A DNA stretch of 21,766 nucleotides from Isoetes engelmannii (Eukaryota; Streptophyta; Lycopodiopsida; Isoetales; Isoetaceae). The translations under genes and the position numbers were made by a program. Below are positions 10,185-20,372 of this stretch, in pieces (the first letter of the stretch is position 1; every line of letters starts with the position of its first letter). A model generated the notes under the pieces. It saw nothing but the letters and a program-made list of their open reading frames with translations, was not told the DNA's origin and searched no databases. Location of the stretch: the NCBI GenBank assembly GCA_011763485.2, contig JAANSK020265494.1:1-21766 (forward strand). Reading direction: 5' to 3'.

Positions 10185-11150
10185 TTTTTCTCAGACAAAA
10201 GTAGGACTGTTCAGGCCTCGATTTATTTTAAGGGGAACACCATTTGATGCCGTTATCTAAACCTATAGCCGGCCGACACTGCTTCAGAACATTGGATCAC
10301 ATTTTGGTAAGAAAGCTCTCGTAGTCTCTTTTTTTCCCTTTTCTTTCCCAGCGATTCATGGCTGTGTAACAGAGCGGGGTGTGGATTAATGGGTTCAAAT
10401 CCCACGGAGTTCATTCTTTCATGAGTTTTCCTTCTGATTGTTTGTGCCTATTTGCAAGGCTGCAGATTCTTACAGGTGAAGAACAGGGCATGCCGATTTC
10501 AGTAGGAATGGATCTTCTGTAATTGTCTTGCTTGTATATATCTGTAATTGTTACAGGTCAAGAACAGGGTAGCAAAGCTGTATGGGAACGGATATCGTGT
10601 TCCACAGCTCATATGGCTGTGGCAGCGCAGCCCAGATGCGCAAGGTTGTGGCCTCCAGGCTGTTCTTCTTGTATGTCCGGAAAGGACTATGGTTTTTTCT
10701 TGCTATTTCGTGTATTTTAAAACCTATAGGGTGCGTTTTGGAATAGGGGGCCTGAGGTGTAAATTCCCAGGCCCTTGATCTGGCATAATGCCGGGTATAT
10801 TCGGGGATCCAATGATCCCAAAAAAAATTAAGTGATACACCCAAAAGTAGGGAGAGAAGAAAGAAGGCTGAGACAAAAGCCTTGCCGAATGGAAGAAGTC
10901 GAGCTCTGTAAAAGGGAATCTAAATTTCAAGCATTTTTTATTTTTTGCAACCGTCAGATTATAAAGTAATACATGTAATGGATGAGATAAAGACACCTCA
11001 AGAAAATATGATGTGGCAGATAGGCTAGAATGGCAAGAATTGTTATAGTGGGGTTAGGCAAGCCTGCTAAAAGATTTTAGTGACAACAAAAACAAACAAC
11101 AAGCAGAGGTTTTTATTTTAAGGATTTAGCATTTATCGATCCTTCGGGCT
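10185..11150. other. Spacer and upstream region of the glutaredoxin-like gene
   Basis: No supported gene. A GGTTCAAATCC B-box match at about 10404, preceded by GGCTGTGTAACAGAGCGG which loosely resembles an A box, could be a decayed tRNA-derived SINE. The 3' part must contain the promoter of the gene starting at 11151, but no clear TATA box was identified. Confidence 0.35.
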
Positions 11151-11728
11151 ATGGCGGCAGCGCACCGGATTCTTTCGGTTAGCAGCTGGGCTCAAATGCG
11201 AAGCTTTAATATGGCACCCGTCCATGCCACCGCCACAAGGAAGCATTTTTCTTCTGTGATTCAAAACAACGAACTAGAAGGGGTGGTTAAAAGAGCTAGA
11301 CGTCTGGTGTTGTATAGCAAGCCAGGTTGTTGCCTGTGTGATGGACTCAAGGAAAAACTGCATGTAGTTCTCAACATGGGCGGAGATGGGAACTTGTCAT
11401 TATCAGATGTTGAATTGGAGGTCAGTGTGGCAATCTGTCCATTAATTTAAAAAGTTTTACATAACAATGCAACTATGGTTGCAGGTTAGGGATATCACAA
11501 CCAATCTTGAATGGGAAAAGGCATATCAATATGAAATCCCTGTTCTTGCTCGAGTTAACCAGGATGAATCTGAAGTATGTTTAATGATATTAAAGTTGTT
11601 CATGTGCATTCTGCATTAGATGCTTCATCACATATATCCCTTTCCCTTTGTAGGTCGTGCTTCCCAGATTTTCTCCAAGGGCTAGCTTTGAACAATTGCA
11701 GAGAAAACTCGGCGATGCCTTATCCTGA
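11151..11728 (+). CDS. Glutaredoxin-like (DUF836 family) protein, intact, 3 exons
   Basis: Exons 11151-11420, 11485-11574 and 11654-11728 join in phase 0 to 144 residues. Introns are GT-AG (64 and 79 nt). The thioredoxin-fold domain starts near residue 52 with VLYSKPGCCLC. Cys60 and Cys63 make the CXXC redox pair, with an extra Cys61. YEIPVL around Pro109 is the cis-proline segment. PRFSP and a closing amphipathic helix follow. This matches the DUF836 glutaredoxin-like family (yeast YDR286C and human C5orf63 type) in length and motif order. The first 45 residues are rich in Ala, Ser, Arg and His with few acids, suggesting a mitochondrial or plastid presequence (inference). The substrate is unknown. 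A strong splice donor, CAAG|GTAAC, lies 21 nt after the stop codon, so the 3' UTR may be spliced. Confidence 0.92.
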
Positions 11729-13560
11729 CTTATCCGAAATTCAATCAAGGTAACTTTTACCTTTTTATAGGCTTTTCTGTGGCTCTTTTGAACGCAGCAA
11801 TTCTTCTGTGTTGCTATTGTAATTAATGAACAAGTGCTGTTGGAGTTTTTCATACTGGAAAACACATTGTATTGTAACTTTATAGGCTATTAAGAGGTTC
11901 TGCTCTTAACTTTGTTTAAGGCTTATCAAAAGGCTGTCTACATCACATCCAAATAAATAATTGTCTTGTCTTGATCTCTTTCTTGCTGGTCCACAAGCTC
12001 TACGTCACATGTTTTTTCATGCTCCTTACATTTGACAATCAGAGAAAAGTAAACATTTTTTTTCCTTCCTTCTTACTGGTTCGCAAGCTCTAGATCACAT
12101 GGTTTTCCTTACTCCTTGCGTTGACAATGAGAGGAGAACTTTTGAAGTGGGTGACCAGAACATATATTTCTGCACATAGTTAGTGGGGATCGAGGCTTTA
12201 TATGGATCTATGAAGTAAGAGAAGAATGCTAAACATGTTTCTAGAAACTGTACGACCTGGAGACGCTTCAGTTATGGAAGTGGCCTCAAACTGCAACTAA
12301 GTAGATATTCCTTTTGGATTTTACATCTGTTGGAAGCTAACCAGCTGTATTGTTTGCGAGGAGCATGTTTTCCCTTTGCTTCTTCATTTCAAATCTTTAT
12401 GATTGAGACTACCATTTATCTCCACGTATCACACTTGTGGTATATTAATTATAAGGATTCTAGTGGCAGAAGGATTTCAGCTAAATTGTAAGTGCAAGTT
12501 TCAAGCTAAAAATATTATGCCTTTAAAGGGAGTAATACAAATGTGCTTTTAAAGTTGGCATCTGGAAGTCCTTCCCATATATTGCAGGCAAACATCATAA
12601 GTCTTTATACTATGAACATTTTTTTCTTGTAATAATGTGCTCAGGAATTTTTATAGAGATTATACTTTTTTCTACGTCTAATTCCAGATAGTGGAAGGAT
12701 TCCAAAGTGCAAAGAGAAGACTGCATTTGTTAGTTCTTAGCAGTCAAAACTATTTATTTAGTTTTGGACTCATTCCAGATTGGGGTGGCATTGACCTCTT
12801 GCAGAACTTGAATAGCGCGATGGCCTTTTTCTTAAAGAGTTGGGCAGGAATTGAGACTGGGGGTTTTTGATCTTCCAAACAATTAGTGGGACTGTTGCAG
12901 AAAGATTTGGAACGTAGGAACTATAATTAGAATTCCAGTTCATACTGCACTGGTTCCTTAAGGAAGTAAGCTGGTAAGTGAAATTGTACCATGAGGGAGA
13001 CCATGTATGTTGCACCGACATGGATGTTCTTAAAATATTGTTTATCATGTCTAGGAAGTGGCCTCTTAGCTTTTGTTTCAAGAAGCAGGAATGCTAGACT
13101 GGATTTTCTATGTCCAAGAGTGAGCAGGTGAGAACTAATCATGGATTACTTGAGTAGAGAATTATGCTACTAGATTATAAAGGTTCTTCCCTCCTCTCGT
13201 GTTTCTTTGAGCTGAGCCCTCAAATAACAATCACAAATTTTTTGCCTGTTTCTTAGGGCACCATCAAAGGAGCCGTTGCACAAGTGAACAACTTGATACT
13301 ATGCGAGGCAATTTGACGACTTAATTCACACTAGTTTAATCTAAGTGCAACAGTTCCGTTTTTGAAGCAAACCACCTTCCTTAGAAGCATAAGTTTATTA
13401 TGCATCTTTGTGCGTGTGGGATTTTTGTGCCACGTTGAATGGCAGCCATTGATTCATGGCATATTCTAGGTATTATACCAGATCGATGGCTATTAATGTT
13501 TTGAATCGAAATTGGCATGCCGTTTCCGATGGTGTGGATACAAAATCATAATTTATTCGT
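11729..13560. other. 3' UTR and intergenic DNA downstream of the glutaredoxin-like gene
   Basis: No conserved protein is recognisable. Splice-site-like signals occur: donor at 11750, an acceptor-like TTTCTTAG at about 13256 and a donor-like GAGCAG|GTGAGA at about 13127. This region may therefore carry 3' UTR exons or an independent non-coding transcript. A tandem duplication lies at 11981-12139. Confidence 0.35.
11981..12139. repeat. Diverged tandem duplication, period 90 bp
   Basis: Copy 1 starts TCTTGCTGGTCCACAAGCTC at 11981 and copy 2 starts TCTTACTGGTTCGCAAGCTC at 12071. Both go on through TCACATG, a CTCCTT motif and TTGACAAT. Spacing is exactly 90 bases. No function is evident. Confidence 0.8.
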
Positions 13561-13892
13561 CCAACACAACCATTGGGCCCAAAACATAGAAAAAAAAAAT
13601 GCCTTCAAATCTTCACCTCCCTTGTATTTCAGCAAGGCACGAACTCGTGCTGCCATTGCTAGCCCACCCGAATCTCCGTAACCTACTTACTAGGCCGAAA
13701 TCGTCTTGATAATAATCGGATACCCTTTGTAAAACAGTGCAAGCAAAACGGGCTGGAGGAATCGAACCTCCACACTAGCCTCACCAGAACCTCTGCAGCC
13801 AAACCTGAAGCTCCGATGCACCTTTGGAGCAAATTCGTCCAAACTCGTATGCATGCAAGGATTCAGAGCCCACAATATGTCCATAGAAAAAG

Positions 13893-14112
13893 AACTTTCT
13901 ATTTTTAGATTGACGTGTTTATTTATTGAGGTGATTATCTATGAGCATTATCTAGAACATTCTAAAACATTATATTTTGAGTTTTTGCAGAGTTTGAAAA
14001 AACTTTTTATTTTTAGATTGATGTGCTTATCCATGTGCATTGAGCATCTAGAATATTCCAACATTTCGTTTTGAGTTTTTGCAAAGTTTGAAAAAAAACT
14101 TTCTATTTTAAG
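13893..14112. repeat. Tandem repeat of about 100 bp, 2.2 copies
   Basis: Units start with AACTTTCTATTTTTAGATTG at 13893, AACTTTTTATTTTTAGATTG at 14001 and AACTTTCTATTTTAAGATTG at 14097. The two complete units each hold CTAGAA-CATTC or CTAGAATATTCC and end in TTTTGAGTTTTTGCA-AGTTTG. The third is only a start. It is AT-rich and satellite-like. Confidence 0.85.
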
Positions 14113-14375
14113 ATTGGTATGGTGAAAAATACAGCCGAAAAAAGCGACCGGACCATAATTCCAAAAAAAATTCCGTTCTCCGTAATTTTATACGTACTAC
14201 GATAATAAGAAGATATAGGAAGATAACGGCAACATTCTATTATATTCAAGCAACGTCACAATGCCATTTTAGACAAGCCCTATTTTCTTCTTCCCACAAA
14301 ATAATTGTAAGGGCAACCCACAGTGCATTAGCACCTTATTTTTTATTGAAGGTGCACTTACAGTGCGAAACACCC

Positions 14376-14667
14376 CATACAGTGAGGCTCGCATTCACCC
14401 ATGTTTCCCACTCAGCTGTGTGGTCAATGGGATTTGAACCTGTGGCCACACGATGAGACTTGCATTCAACCACGTTTTCCACCCAGCTGTAGTCAATGGG
14501 ATTTGAACCCGTGGCCACACGATGAGACTTGCATTCACCCACGTCTCCCATGGCCACACAATGAGATTTGCATTCAAGCATGTCTCCCACCTAGCTGTAG
14601 TGAGTGGGATTTGAACTTGTGGTTCGATTAACCATAGGTCTAACCACTAAACCACTGCTGGGATGGG
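14376..14667 (-). mobile_element. tRNA-derived SINE with amplified internal module
   Basis: Read on the minus strand from the right, AGTGGTTTAGTGGTTAGAC (14638-14656) is a pol III A-box region. AGTTCAAATCC (14607-14617) is a B box at tRNA-like distance, 39 bases start to start. Two further perfect B boxes, GGTTCAAATCC, lie at 14499-14509 and 14430-14440. Each sits in a repeat unit of about 69 bp; one unit (14520-14558) is shortened to 39 bp and has lost its B box. No clear tail or target-site duplication was seen. The open frames here on both strands are products of the repeat and not genes. Confidence 0.65.
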
Positions 14668-14816
14668 CCAAATCAGCAAATTCTTAATAACATTGCATCT
14701 TCATTCCTCGTGTTGACATATTATATATACTATATCTTGCAATGAAGTGAATCTTTAAACATCCATGCGAGATGGAAACGAATTAATAAACATCCATTTT
14801 CTTGCTCTTAATAGGA

Positions 14817-14869
14817 ATTGGAAGAATTTTTTTTTTTTTTTTTTGTTTTTTTTGAAAGATTGGAAGAAT
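14817..14869 (-). repeat. T-tract between 11-bp direct repeats
   Basis: ATTGGAAGAAT occurs at 14817-14827 and 14859-14869. Between them lie 17-18 Ts, a G, eight Ts and GAAAG. This looks like a retroposed poly(A) tail with almost no body, on the minus strand, with a target-site duplication. Plain slippage after a local duplication is the alternative. Confidence 0.6.
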
Positions 14870-15421
14870 CATCGCCGCAGCTTGTTCATTTTTTTTCCGA
14901 GACATCTTAAATATTTAATTTGTATACAATTATCTATTAGTTGAGCACCTATTAGTTATTGTTAATTTATTTCATAACAATACTTCTGTCTTCTTATCTG
15001 CCAATTCCAATAAATGGCATTCACTCTAGAAGGAATGCCTATTGTGTTATTGATTGCTAGAGGTTTGCCATTGAATGTTGCAATTGATAATATAAGTAAT
15101 ATTACTCTCTGCAATATATTTACAAAGAATACCTTAGACACAAGCACACAGGTTGTTCCGCGCTTTTCATACTGAAGCATAAAAAGCATATCTTAAACAA
15201 ACGAAGACAGAACTAGAACTCATGGGTGGAAAATTATTATAAAGAACCATGTTGAACAGCTATTGTCCTCAAAATGCACCATTTGCTTAATCTTATATGT
15301 GATGGCTTTGCACATCCACTAAATTGATAATTGCAGAAAGAGAGTATTTAAATTTGTTCCAACCCATGCTGATATGCTTGCAGCTCCTAAAGACAAAATG
15401 GTCATCTTTAAAAGTGCCATA
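14870..15421 (-). other. Downstream flank and 3' UTR of starch synthase II
   Basis: No gene is supported. The right part should be the 3' UTR of the minus-strand starch synthase gene. An AATAAT-type polyadenylation signal near 15232 (minus strand) is a weak candidate. The frame at 14962-15189 has no recognisable motif. Confidence 0.4.
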
Positions 15422-18400
15422 TTACCATTGATATTTGGCTGCAACAAGGACTTCTTCATACTGTTTTGCAGCATTGTCCCAGCTCAAATCTTGTGTCATT
15501 CCACGCCTTTGAATTCCGCGCCAACTTTCCTTGAAGTCCCTGTATGTATATAATGCATTTCCGAGAGCATGAATCAATGCTGATGGATCTGCACGATCAA
15601 ATCTCCACCCTAGACCACTTTCCTGATATGGATCAAATTGCTCAACTGTATCACGCAATCCACCTACAGCATGCACAACAGGCACTGTGCCATACTGCAT
15701 TGCATATAGCTGGTTCAACCCACAAGGCTCAAAACGTGATGGCATAAGCAAAATATCAGCACCTGCTGTGATTCTGTGAGCAGTATTCACAGAGAAACCC
15801 ACCCATGCTCGCACTTTCTCGCGATGCTGACCCTCAAAACCACGAAGCATATCCTCCAAGTCGTTTCTGCCAGAACCTAGCAAGACTAACTGAAGATCTT
15901 GATTCATCAGCCATGGCATAGCCTCTGCTATTATATCCACTCCCTTCTGACCGTCCAACCGACCAATAAATCCAATAACAGGTACATCACTTCGGACAGC
16001 AAGTCCAAGCTCCTTCTGCAGTGCAGCTTTACATTGAGCCTTCCCAGTCTCAAGAGTGTCGAGGGAGTAGTTGCAGTACCCATCAGACTTTAGACATTCA
16101 TCAAATTGTGGGTTCCAGTCTTTCTCATCAATGCCGTTAACAACACCCCTCAGTTTCCAAGCATTCTCTCGAATAATCCGATCTAGACCCCAGCCTCCTT
16201 CACTTGTTTGACACTCCCAAGCATATCCATGGCTGACTGCTACTATACGATAAGCAGCCTGCAATCCTGCATAAAAAATATTCATATGCTCTCCTCCTAC
16301 AGGATCATAGAGCCTAAATTTGTCACTGAGATGGTCCGATAAACCTAGCATCCGAAAGTCAGTCATTGGGCCCCGACCCTGCCATTTCCAATGGGAAACC
16401 ATTAAAACGATGGGAAAACTGGATTTGCAAGCATATATGGATACAAGACACACCTGATGTGCAATATTATGAATGACCAGTATGGAACGTGCATAGGGCA
16501 TCAATCCATGCTCATGATAGTATGCCTTTAAATAGACAGGTAGCAATGCAGTATGCCAATCATTGGCAATAAATACAAGATTACCATCTCCATAGCAGAC
16601 TCCTCCACAAGGTACATGCCAGGGAACCTGGAATAAGCAAAAGGTAACTCCCAGGAGATTGTAAACAACCAAGCAAAATGTGTTTGTTTGCATATTCCAC
16701 AGATGAGCCCTACCTCAATTGCAGCTTTGCACAGGAGCACCATCCGAGCTAAAATATCCTGCATAATATTTCCGGACTCAGAAAACAATAAAGCTTTTAG
16801 TCCTCAACCAGATAATTAGTTGAAAAGCACCTCACGTGAGCCTCCATAGATATTGTCAGCCCATTTATAGAATATGGGTGAATCTATAAACACAAAGTCA
16901 ACTCCATCTATGTAACCATGGAAGTATCGTACCTCCATATCCTAGAAAAAACCAAAGAATTAGATGTACCAATTTCGTCAAAAGGCCAAGGTTGTAAAAA
17001 TCTTACCTGGCCCCCTACATTGTAGATTTTACGAACGCCTGTCTCCCAGGCTTCTGCATAATCTTTATATCTTGGAACAACAACCTGACAAAATATGTTA
17101 ATACATATTGATCCAAATAATAGATGAGATAATGACTTGATATATAGAAAAAGCAGTCCATAAGACGAATAGATGACTAATACAGGCTTCAAAATAATCC
17201 AAAATATTTCTCCTCCATCTTTAACATGTCTATCTTTTGAGGGGAAACTTTGCAGATTGAATGTACTTGTTACGGACTTGATGTATATATATGTTTTGTC
17301 AATAGCAAAGACAAAGAATATTGTTGTTCAGCATTGAATCTAGAATAAGACCAAGACCAAAAGTTGAAGAATAGAGCTTAAAAAATGTGACCAAGTTGAC
17401 ATCAAATGTCCAGTTCTTAAATGGTCCTTAGTTACTGACGAAATGTCAATCCGTCAAATTTTTTGGAATTAGGATTGTGTCAAGCACTCTCCTTATGCTT
17501 TTCAAGTAAGAAGAAGTGTCACTCGGAAAATATTGACAGACACCTAAGAATAAAAAACAGGGCAACCACTATCCCACATTTAGGTCCTAAGGCCATAAAA
17601 CAAGTAGCCATTCTTGTCATTTTGTGATCCGTTTTCACAGATAAGAAATCAAAAAGTATGCAATAAAGTTACCATCACACGATGGCCACGCCGCGCTAAC
17701 GCCTTAGGTAATGATCCTACAACGTCTCCCAAACCACCTACAGAGATGCTTGGTTAATACTGCCAATTTAAAGAACGCATACGCTGACTAAAAAACAAGG
17801 ATGGTTATAAAATGTATCCTGAATTAGATAGAATATCATGTTACCTGTTTTAGACCAAGGTGCACATTCAGAAGCGACCACAATTACGTTCATCACGTTT
17901 GCTCCTGCCAATGGTGGTGGTTTTTCCACTTCATGAGAATCTGCCTTTTCTAGTTCTAATTCTGGTTCCAATGGAGCACCCCTTTGCTTTTCTTCGGGAT
18001 AGATCAATTGCTTCTCAAGATCAAGGTGTTTGGGTGTTCTTTGGATGTTTGGACTCACCCCTTGTATGGCAGAAGAAGAAGCATCTGATGAAGGGGGAAA
18101 TTCACGAAACCGAGGAGGAAAGATAGATGATGGTACAGATTTGATAGGATCTTCTGAACCCTGTGGTTTTAATCCAGACTGTGCTGTACTTTGTGGCAGG
18201 AAACTTCGTCCAGATTTTCTGGGAGTGCCAACTGACCCTAGGGGACCTTGATTCTCCTGCGTACTTACACGATCATTGACGGCTCCGCTGCCTTCTTTGC
18301 TTCCACTTTGTTTTTTAGAGTTCCCCAAATCCTCTGTCAATGCTGTCAGTAACTTTTTTCGTTCACTCATCTGGAAAAGGCTTGCCAATTCAGTGTCAAA

Positions 18401-19076
18401 TGGTTGACTTGAAAATTTCCATTGCATAGATCATGCATAATGAAGCATATGTATGGACTTCCAATATAATATATAGATTCCAAACTTAACATAAAGATGT
18501 ATTTCATAATTAATATTAAACTTGAGCATTGACAGAATTTGAAGACTCATAAATCCTCAAAGATCTCTATAATCAAACATGTTTAAGTACCTGATCAAGA
18601 AGCTCTTTCTGCAGAGACAGTAATCTTTTGGTCTCCTCAACTGCAGTCTGCATGGATCCTTCATCCTCTTCCCCACCTCCAGGCTCTTTTTCTGCATGTA
18701 GCATCGTTCTCTTCCTACTTGTGTGAATAATGCTAATGGCTTGTTCCCGTTCACCATTACCATATTTTGTACAGCTGCTAGTGCTGGTATCCCCTAGTCT
18801 GTTGTTTCTAATGCAGGCAGAATCATGTAAGCATATTGCTTCCACTACCCTGTGCCTAGTTCTCTTGTGTGAAGTAGACTCTGGTGTTAAAGCCAACCCA
18901 AAATAACTAGAAGTAGAGAATGATGCTAGACACAGCAAAGGAAACCGTTTTTCTGCTGCTAAATTCTCATTATTGCCCTGGCAAGACATTGAGAAAATAG
19001 GAGCACGAAGAACCATTGAAGAAAATGCCGAATGCCCCTCAATGGCCGAAGCTGATGGTGTCCAAACCCCAACCAT
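15422..19076 (-). CDS. SS2: Soluble starch synthase II, chloroplastic, intact, 8 exons
   Basis: The enzyme transfers glucose from ADP-glucose to alpha-1,4-glucan ends and, in plants, builds intermediate amylopectin chains in plastids. Minus-strand exons, in order: 18591-19076, 17845-18370, 17673-17737, 17007-17084, 16831-16941, 16714-16758, 16454-16627, 15422-16378. All seven introns are GT-AG, and the join gives 813 residues without a break, the usual SSII size and exon count. Residues 1 to about 60 are Ser- and Ala-rich like a transit peptide. A charged, Pro-rich, partly coiled-coil linker follows. The GT5 catalytic domain starts near 318 ([18 protein letters not shown]), with the ADP-glucose motif KTGGL at 336-340. 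The GT1 half contains [28 protein letters not shown] (Glu712) and VGGLRDTV (GGL 734-736). It ends in KYQW, typical of SSII. ATG 19076 is the first in-frame ATG of the exon. No missing key residue was seen. Confidence 0.97.
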
Positions 19077-19079
19077 CTT

Positions 19080-19590
19080 CAAGCCACTTCAACTACATTC
19101 AAGTTAGCATATCAGCCATAAAAAGGGATGTGCACCTTCAAGCACTGTATCGAGCCAGATATAACAGATGAAGTTTGATAATTGCCTCGACCTCTGTCTA
19201 CTTATTGATTTTCTTCTTGATGAAAAAATAATAGCTGGCACAGCTACAGTATCATCTAAAATTCAACAAACTATACTCTAAAAGGGGTCATTTCAGCAGC
19301 TGATAAGAATTAGGATGAAGCAGAATTCAGGGTTAGGAAAAAAAAAACACCACCTGTGAGCTAGGATCGAAGATGCAGATTCGGCACCGCAGCAGGGCGA
19401 ATGGGATTCTATGCCACGGTAAACACACCAAGGAATAAAACTAACACCATAGTCTGGTTAACGCCACACGTGGGCTGTTTCCAGGTACCTAATATGGGAA
19501 ACAAACGTGCATATGTTGCACCCTTTCCATTAGGTTTTCAACTTAAACATGCATTTAATGATACAATTGCATATTAAGGTTATATACATG
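19080..19590 (-). promoter_or_regulatory. Candidate promoter and spliced 5' UTR of starch synthase II
   Basis: On the minus strand TATATAA lies at 19580-19586, which would place transcription start near 19550. A donor CTCACAG|GTGGTG (exon end 19354) and an acceptor GCTAACTTGAATGTAG (exon start 19092) outline a possible 5' UTR intron of 261 nt just before the start codon. A CACGTG G-box lies at 19467-19472, within the putative leader. All assignments are by eye. Confidence 0.4.
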
Positions 19591-19784
19591 GCTCTTGTAT
19601 GAATTATACACAAAAAAAAACTGTCTCATTCTTTTTTTTTTCCTTAATACTTTGCCAAAAGCTCTAGATACCAATCTTATGTACAAATATTAAAATACGT
19701 GGTAAATTATTTGAACCTTGAATTGTTGATAAAAACAGAAGACAAAATGTCGGGAATCAAGACCTGTCCTATGTCACTTTTACT

Positions 19785-19801
19785 CACGTACATAGTACGT
19801 G
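19785..19801. promoter_or_regulatory. Perfect inverted repeat with ACGT cores
   Basis: CACGTAC-ATA-GTACGTG is a 7+3+7 perfect inverted repeat about 230 bp upstream of the proposed starch synthase transcription start. ACGT cores are bZIP and bHLH contact sites in plants. A regulatory role is inferred. Confidence 0.4.
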
Positions 19802-20000
19802 TTGTCTTAGTAGTGGTGAAGATCCTAGTTATAATATTCAGGCCACAAAAAAGGACATGTTGTTTTTCTAGTGGCCAAGATCTTGATAGACATCTGAGGC
19901 CACAAGCAGGACACGTGTTTCTAAACTAACATTTATCCTTGGAAAATGTGGTTTGGACACGTGTTTATAAACTAACATTTATCCTTGGAAAATGTGGTTT
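19800..20000. repeat. Nested tandem repeats carrying duplicated G-boxes
   Basis: A 46-bp unit is repeated head to tail at 19909-19954 and 19955-20000 with a single mismatch. Each copy starts GGACACGTGTTT and so holds a CACGTG G-box (19912-19917 and 19958-19963). Just left, an older pair of about 58 bp (19800-19857 and 19858-19916) shares GTGG-GAAGATC and AGGCCACAA blocks. Low divergence of the 46-bp pair indicates a recent duplication. Confidence 0.9.
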
Positions 20001-20153
20001 TTGGTTTTTGTGGGTTCTGTCAATGTAGCTTGTTGAAATGCATTATAGTCAAACAAATAATAGTTGAGGAGTTCAAGATTTTGATTGGTCTCGTAGAGAG
20101 TATTGTATTTATATCTTAGTTTAGCATGTACAATCTAGGGTCACAATACTCAC

Positions 20154-20350
20154 ATGGAAGAGTTTACAAGTGAAATGATCCTATTTCTATCGCCCACAAC
20201 AATGTCCATGCAGAAGGCCGCGGCCTTCTGTTGGTCTTTTATAACCTCAAAGGCTGTATATAATTTCTTGAGGTCGGTCCAGACTGGATCTTTCTTACTG
20301 TCGAGCCAAAAGATGATGTTCCATTCATCATCCTCTATATTTTTCAGCTG
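20154..20350 (-). CDS. Orphan internal exon, product not recognised
   Basis: The minus-strand segment is open for 65 codons plus 2 nt. It is bounded by a good acceptor (TTGTCTGCTCAG before 20350) and a consensus donor (GTGAGT at 20153-20148). The peptide includes DDEWNIIFWLDSKKDPVW and KLYTAFEVIKDQQKAAAF. It looks like genuine globular protein, but I do not recognise the family. A LINE fragment sits about 22 bp upstream of the acceptor. A possible sister exon at about 20700-20770 on the same strand reads VLAELRNRGVEIHLSKLA then stop, in the wrong order to continue this one. It may be an exon of a decayed gene. The plus strand is also open here but has no splice signals. Confidence 0.35.
20211..20230. 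repeat. Perfect 20-nt palindrome
   Basis: CAGAAGGCCG followed by CGGCCTTCTG is a perfect self-complementary sequence with no spacer, inside the orphan exon. It is GC-rich in an AT-rich neighbourhood. Confidence 0.95.
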
Positions 20351-20372
20351 CTGAGCAGACAAGGTATTGTTC

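Noticed and set aside
9797-10198. 133-codon open frame on the minus strand
   Set aside because: Low-complexity basic and proline-rich sequence without motifs; the plus-strand frame in the same stretch looks more protein-like.
10727-10836. Possible MITE beginning GGGTGCGTTTTGGAAT
   Set aside because: The start resembles plant MITE ends, but no matching terminal inverted repeat or target duplication closes it on the right.
13690-13884. tRNA-like T-arm (GGTTCGATTCC on the minus strand at about 13763)
   Set aside because: No matching acceptor stem, D arm or anticodon arm at the right distance, so not a tRNA gene and too little for a SINE call.
14336-14631. Open frames on both strands with repeated peptides such as ECKSHRVATG
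   Set aside because: They are translations of the SINE repeat units; present on both strands and tracking the repeats.
16379-16453. Apparent 25-residue insertion in starch synthase II
   Set aside because: It is a 75-nt intron that happens to be open and a multiple of three; removing it restores the conserved HQGRGP junction.
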